Translations under genes and position numbers: made by a program
Shown: positions 60,237-64,000 of the stretch, piece after piece
Layout: each line of letters starts with the position of its first letter
Numbering within the stretch: the first letter of the stretch is position 1
Assembly: GCA_033030425.1 (NCBI GenBank)
Contig: JAUFSD010000015.1
Location: forward strand, 1,178,001-1,242,000
DNA from: Verpa conica
Lineage: Eukaryota; Ascomycota; Pezizomycetes; Pezizales; Morchellaceae
DNA: 64,000 bases
Direction of reading: 5' to 3'
Notes under the pieces: model-generated
Seen by the model: only the letters and a program-made list of their open reading frames with translations
Databases searched by the model: none
What the model was told of the DNA's origin: nothing

Positions 60237-62224
60237 CTAAATAACGGGTTAAAAGCTAGGTAATGTTGTGGCGTGGAACCCTGGGGGGGGTCATTGGAGC
60301 ATTTCTCCGGGTCCCCACGAAACTCACTCCCGCATCACAGGGTCTTCCGAGTGAGCCCGCTCCAATCATGGAAATACAATTTGGAAGCAAGTAAGCGAGA
60401 GTCAGCTCATCAGCATTAAAGTAACACACCAACTGCATCTAAACTGTACACCGCTGACATTGTTGCTTAATCATTGAGACAAGCCACTGTTATTTTTATT
60501 ATTTTACTTCTATTTTTTTTTCTTCGTGGTCCCTTATGTACAGCCAAGCCAGGTCCCACTTCCGCACAATACACAACAAAAAAACCATCCCACAACATAC
60601 AAAAAAAAATTTATTCAGAAGAATTACAATATGGGGTGACTTCTACGCTGTAAAATTTAGTAAGATTTATAGAATAATCCACCTCAGGTGACTACCATAG
60701 AGGGGAGAGAAGTTGACTCTACTATTCTCCCAGAAACTCCGCGGACGACCGCGGAGGTCCATTTCCGGGGCGCATGTATGTACCTATTAGCCAGGTCGGA
60801 TTAAACCTGGCTGACTGACAACTGTGGCTGAAGAAAGAAAAAACTTCCTCCCGTTGTAGAAAATGGCACCACTTCAACCTCTTTTATTCTAGCGCTTCAA
60901 CTACAGTCAAGGATGATTAGTCATAACTTCGGATATGTGCGGAAGTACCCCCCCCTTGTCACCCTGGACAAATACTTTGGACATGTACCTACTCTAAAGT
61001 GTAAAGTGATTTTGCCTGTAGCTTCCCCGCGGAGACCGGAGAATTCTTTTTCTGGGGATTTGGTACATATATCGTTCGGTTTCTGGCCTGACATTTGCAT
61101 GTCAGCGTCTTTTTTCAGGTTTCTCTACTTTCTCTTATTAAGCAACGTACCGACGAGGGTTCTGCTATGTCAATGATATTGTGAGCCTGTGGTGACCTAC
61201 TCCACTGGTTGCAGGGCCGGGTCGCCCAACTACGCCCGTCAGGGTTCTACTGGTAAGTGAATGTCCGCGATCATCAGATGCTCCGAGTTAACTTTGTTGG
61301 AGGTCTTACGAAGCATACACTGGAACCTTCAATGGTAGAAGCTACTATTTAGATTAGCATCCCTCACAATGGACCAACGGACCTGGAAAACAGTCCAAAG
61401 AGGCAAACAACCGCAAGAAAACTTTTGGCCATTTGGATCCTACTAGAGGGCAAAAACTAATGAGTTCAGTACCCAGGATTCCCACATGGTCACCCACTGC
61501 AGTACTAACTAGGCGATACGATGATTGGGTACAGCAGAGCGGACGGGATGCTCCATTTTCATCGTTCTATGACCGAACACGTTACCTTCTGTTGTTAGCG
61601 GTTTTTATTCTCTAAGCGCGAGCCTAAATCCAAGCGTAGTGGCAAGTCTTTAAAAAACAAAGACAGATTTAGTATAAAACAATGCTCGTAGGTGTAGGCA
61701 TAGGAAACCAATGAATGTAGGTGTTAAACGGCTGATAGTTTTCTAGAGCGAACAGTACGTTATTAGAAAAGAACCTCTTTAGGTCTAACTACTGCGAGTA
61801 CTGAATTGGCCTCAGCTATTAACCTTTTTAATCAGATAGAAAATTTAGGATATACTGGTACTCGATAGAGCAGATAACCGTCGGGTTATTTTATAGAAAT
61901 GTTCTTGATAGGGTGTACGTGCTATATAAAGAACTAACAGTTTGCATATATAGGGATTCCACTTTGTGGTAAGTCGTAGAGGAATCCCGGTCACCTAGGT
62001 TATAAGGTTACCCTTAGACCAATGAAAGTCCACCCTCGCCAAATAGGTAAGTACTTAGAATATCAAGGGTAATGTAGGTAGATTAAGAGAGAAAGAAGAA
62101 AAACCTACTTTTCTTACAAGGCCACGGGACCCGCACCAATCGATTAGATGGACCCATCCCAAAACTCTGACCTAGTAGGGACTGAGACTGACCAGGGGAC
62201 TGATATTTAATTCAGCCTATAAGG

Positions 62225-62310
62225 GTAGATTTATCTAACATGCAAGGAGCTGACATCAAGCATAGAGGTAGGTTTATCTAACATGCAAGCAGCTGACGTC
62301 AAGTATAGAA
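62225..62310 (+). repeat. Tandem duplication, 43-bp unit, 2 copies
   Basis: Units 62225-62267 and 62268-62310 begin GTAGATTTATCTAACATGCA and GTAGGTTTATCTAACATGCA. They differ at about five positions, mostly transitions. Non-coding. Confidence 0.85.
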
Positions 62311-63469
62311 CCCGTTTATTAGACTACAAGCACCTGGAGACGGGCATTAACGCACCAAATTAAGCCAGCATTCATCGTATAAAAACACTAACTCTATAAA
62401 GGTTATTTTTACCATAAAAATAAAGCTAGTACCCAATACGCAAACTAAGCAAAAAAAAAAAGCAAAACGGTAGGGTGACACCACGTGACAGAACTTTTAC
62501 GACAATATCTACTAGAAACTCTGCGGTCCTAGATAAACACATACTCCCAAAATAGACTAGTAACATCTACTTTCCTCCAGCACTCTTTATCTAGGTCAAC
62601 ACCTCCGATTCCTCACTTCTCACGCCTTCTATACACAGTCCTTAGGTTTAATAAATTTCAGGTAGGCGGACCAAGTCTAGTCTCAAGAAAAAAAAGAGTC
62701 TACTATATTTGGTTATTGATTTGTATTCTAAACTGAAGTTCAGTGTAAAGTGAAGATGATAATGATATTAAGTGAGTGGGAAACCTGTTCCCTATTTATA
62801 CAACAATTTCTGTTACACAAAATAATATGAGTCATTCTCGCCGGAATGCTCTTCCTTGTTCCGTAAACTTCCACAACAAACTAGATAATTCCATTGTCTT
62901 AATACATGACTAATACATGACAAATGTACAATTTAACATAAACCTGTAGGATTACTGGGAGGAGTTTGTGGGTGTAATTGTGGATTATATGACGGTATAT
63001 AGTTAGCCGTAGGAGTTGGTTTGGTCAGGCCCAGTCCAACGTTCGGCACTCACCGGACTAGACTCGACTACTTAGTTAGACCTTTCTGGACCATATATGT
63101 TGGACAGTCCAAGCAGTCTATATGTATATATAAAATACATACGCAGGAGTGAAGTAGATCAACTAGCGCAAAAGCCAGTTGTAGAAAGACAAGGAGTAGT
63201 GCAGTACCAAAAAGAGGGGTGGGACCAGTGCTCTCACGAATACGGTATTGGTACAGTTATCTACCTCAAATACCCTGTTATTTCATACTGTAGTTGTAGG
63301 GATTTCAACACATGTGGTATAGCCACTCGTGGAGAGTGGAGGAGAAGGCTACATTGGAGAATAGCTAGATGAGTGACTAGAAGTGGAGTAACCAAAAAGA
63401 ACTTTTTTTGTTTTGTTTTGTTTTTCCGCCCTTACGTTTATTCTCCCAACTCCGCATATATTGTAGGCT

Positions 63470-63689
63470 GGGGACAAAAATGCCCGGTCACTCACGTAGT
63501 AGTCGAGAGCCCCATCTAGATATGATATCTCCCTCCACAACAGATAAATGTAAGTAGACAGTACATAGACTATTAATATATTCTTTCTCAAGTTGAATTT
63601 TCTACTTCTTATCTATTTTGGTTGTGTATTGGTGCTCATCTCAAACCTATCATTGCCTTGTAGGTGCATGACCGGGTATTTTTGTCCCC
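63470..63689. mobile_element. MITE-like element with about 25-bp imperfect TIRs
   Basis: The left arm (63470-63494) starts GGGGACAAAAATGCCCGGTC. The right arm (63665-63689), read as reverse complement, starts GGGGACAAAAATACCCGGTC. Arms match at all but two or three positions, with mostly transition differences. The 170-bp interior has no coding potential. A target-site duplication is not obvious. It is unrelated in sequence to the element at 36867. Confidence 0.65.
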
Positions 63690-64000
63690 CTATAATATTA
63701 TTGTGTTTTGAGATCGTGTGGTCCGAGTACCATAGTCTTTGGGCTCCATGTACTTATGATTAATTCATTCAAGTAGGTCGACTATTATAGATATTAATAG
63801 TTGAAACACACAGATATATCTCATCCTACAAAAGGTTTCAGACTTAATAGAACTATATGAGTTCATTCCAACTTCACCCAGACTGGACCAGACCACATAA
63901 AGAAACAGGCAGTTGGACTGGACCATTAGAAAAACGGTCCGGTCCGGCTCATAACCCCCGGGCCAGGCCAACCTCTGCTTAGCTGCGTGTTGGAACACGA

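Larger units (their letters stand above)
60117..64000. other. Gene-free right flank with repeats
   Basis: No supported gene. It contains a 43-bp tandem duplication at 62225-62310, a terminal-inverted-repeat element at 63470-63689 and a dispersed motif at 63746-63771. The last 80 bases are GC-rich (GGTCCGGTCCGG, CCCGGGCC) and differ sharply from the AT-rich DNA before them. Open frames at 60913-61176 and 63097-63372 have no recognisable domain. Confidence 0.5.

Overview
The window is nuclear DNA of a filamentous ascomycete (Pezizomycotina). The evidence is genes split by many short GT-AG introns with TACTAAY-like branch points, and fungus-specific families: an AA9 polysaccharide monooxygenase, a LaeA-like methyltransferase, fungal rhodopsin-domain proteins, an HSPA12-type Hsp70 and a protoglobin. 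Short telomere-type (CCCTAA) dimers are scattered between the genes. I cannot place it below subphylum; AT-rich, gene-poor spacers and intron-rich genes would fit an early-diverging class, but that is a guess.

Layout. 1-7152 has no gene I can support. 7153-13634 is an accessory-looking island: an Hsp70-like ATPase (minus), an unidentified three-exon gene (plus) and a small protein resembling the N-terminal domain of fungal STAND/NLR receptors (minus). 13635-23799 is about 10 kb without a supported gene and contains a compositionally odd block at roughly 18.1-20.1 kb. 23800-29317 holds two seven-helix rhodopsin-domain genes arranged tail to tail. 33259-34831 is a LaeA-like methyltransferase with nine exons, one of only 21 nt. 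36867-37014 is a 148-bp MITE-like element. 37826-40388 is a secreted FAD-dependent oxidase, followed by a secreted AA9 LPMO at 43938-45183, both on the minus strand. 46662-50647 is a divergent pair of short-chain dehydrogenase paralogues. 50648-57837 is gene-free and repeat-bearing. 57838-60116 contains a single-exon glyoxalase-like gene and a convergent, tail-anchored protoglobin. 60117-64000 is gene-free with a second terminal-inverted-repeat element near the right edge.

I rebuilt exon structures by hand. In every multi-exon gene except one Hsp70 junction and one rhodopsin junction, the splice phases close perfectly, so most genes look intact rather than decayed. Functionally the most suggestive neighbourhood is the secreted flavin oxidase beside the LPMO, since the oxidase could supply peroxide or electrons to the copper enzyme. 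I see no evidence of a CRISPR array, rRNA, tRNA or prophage.
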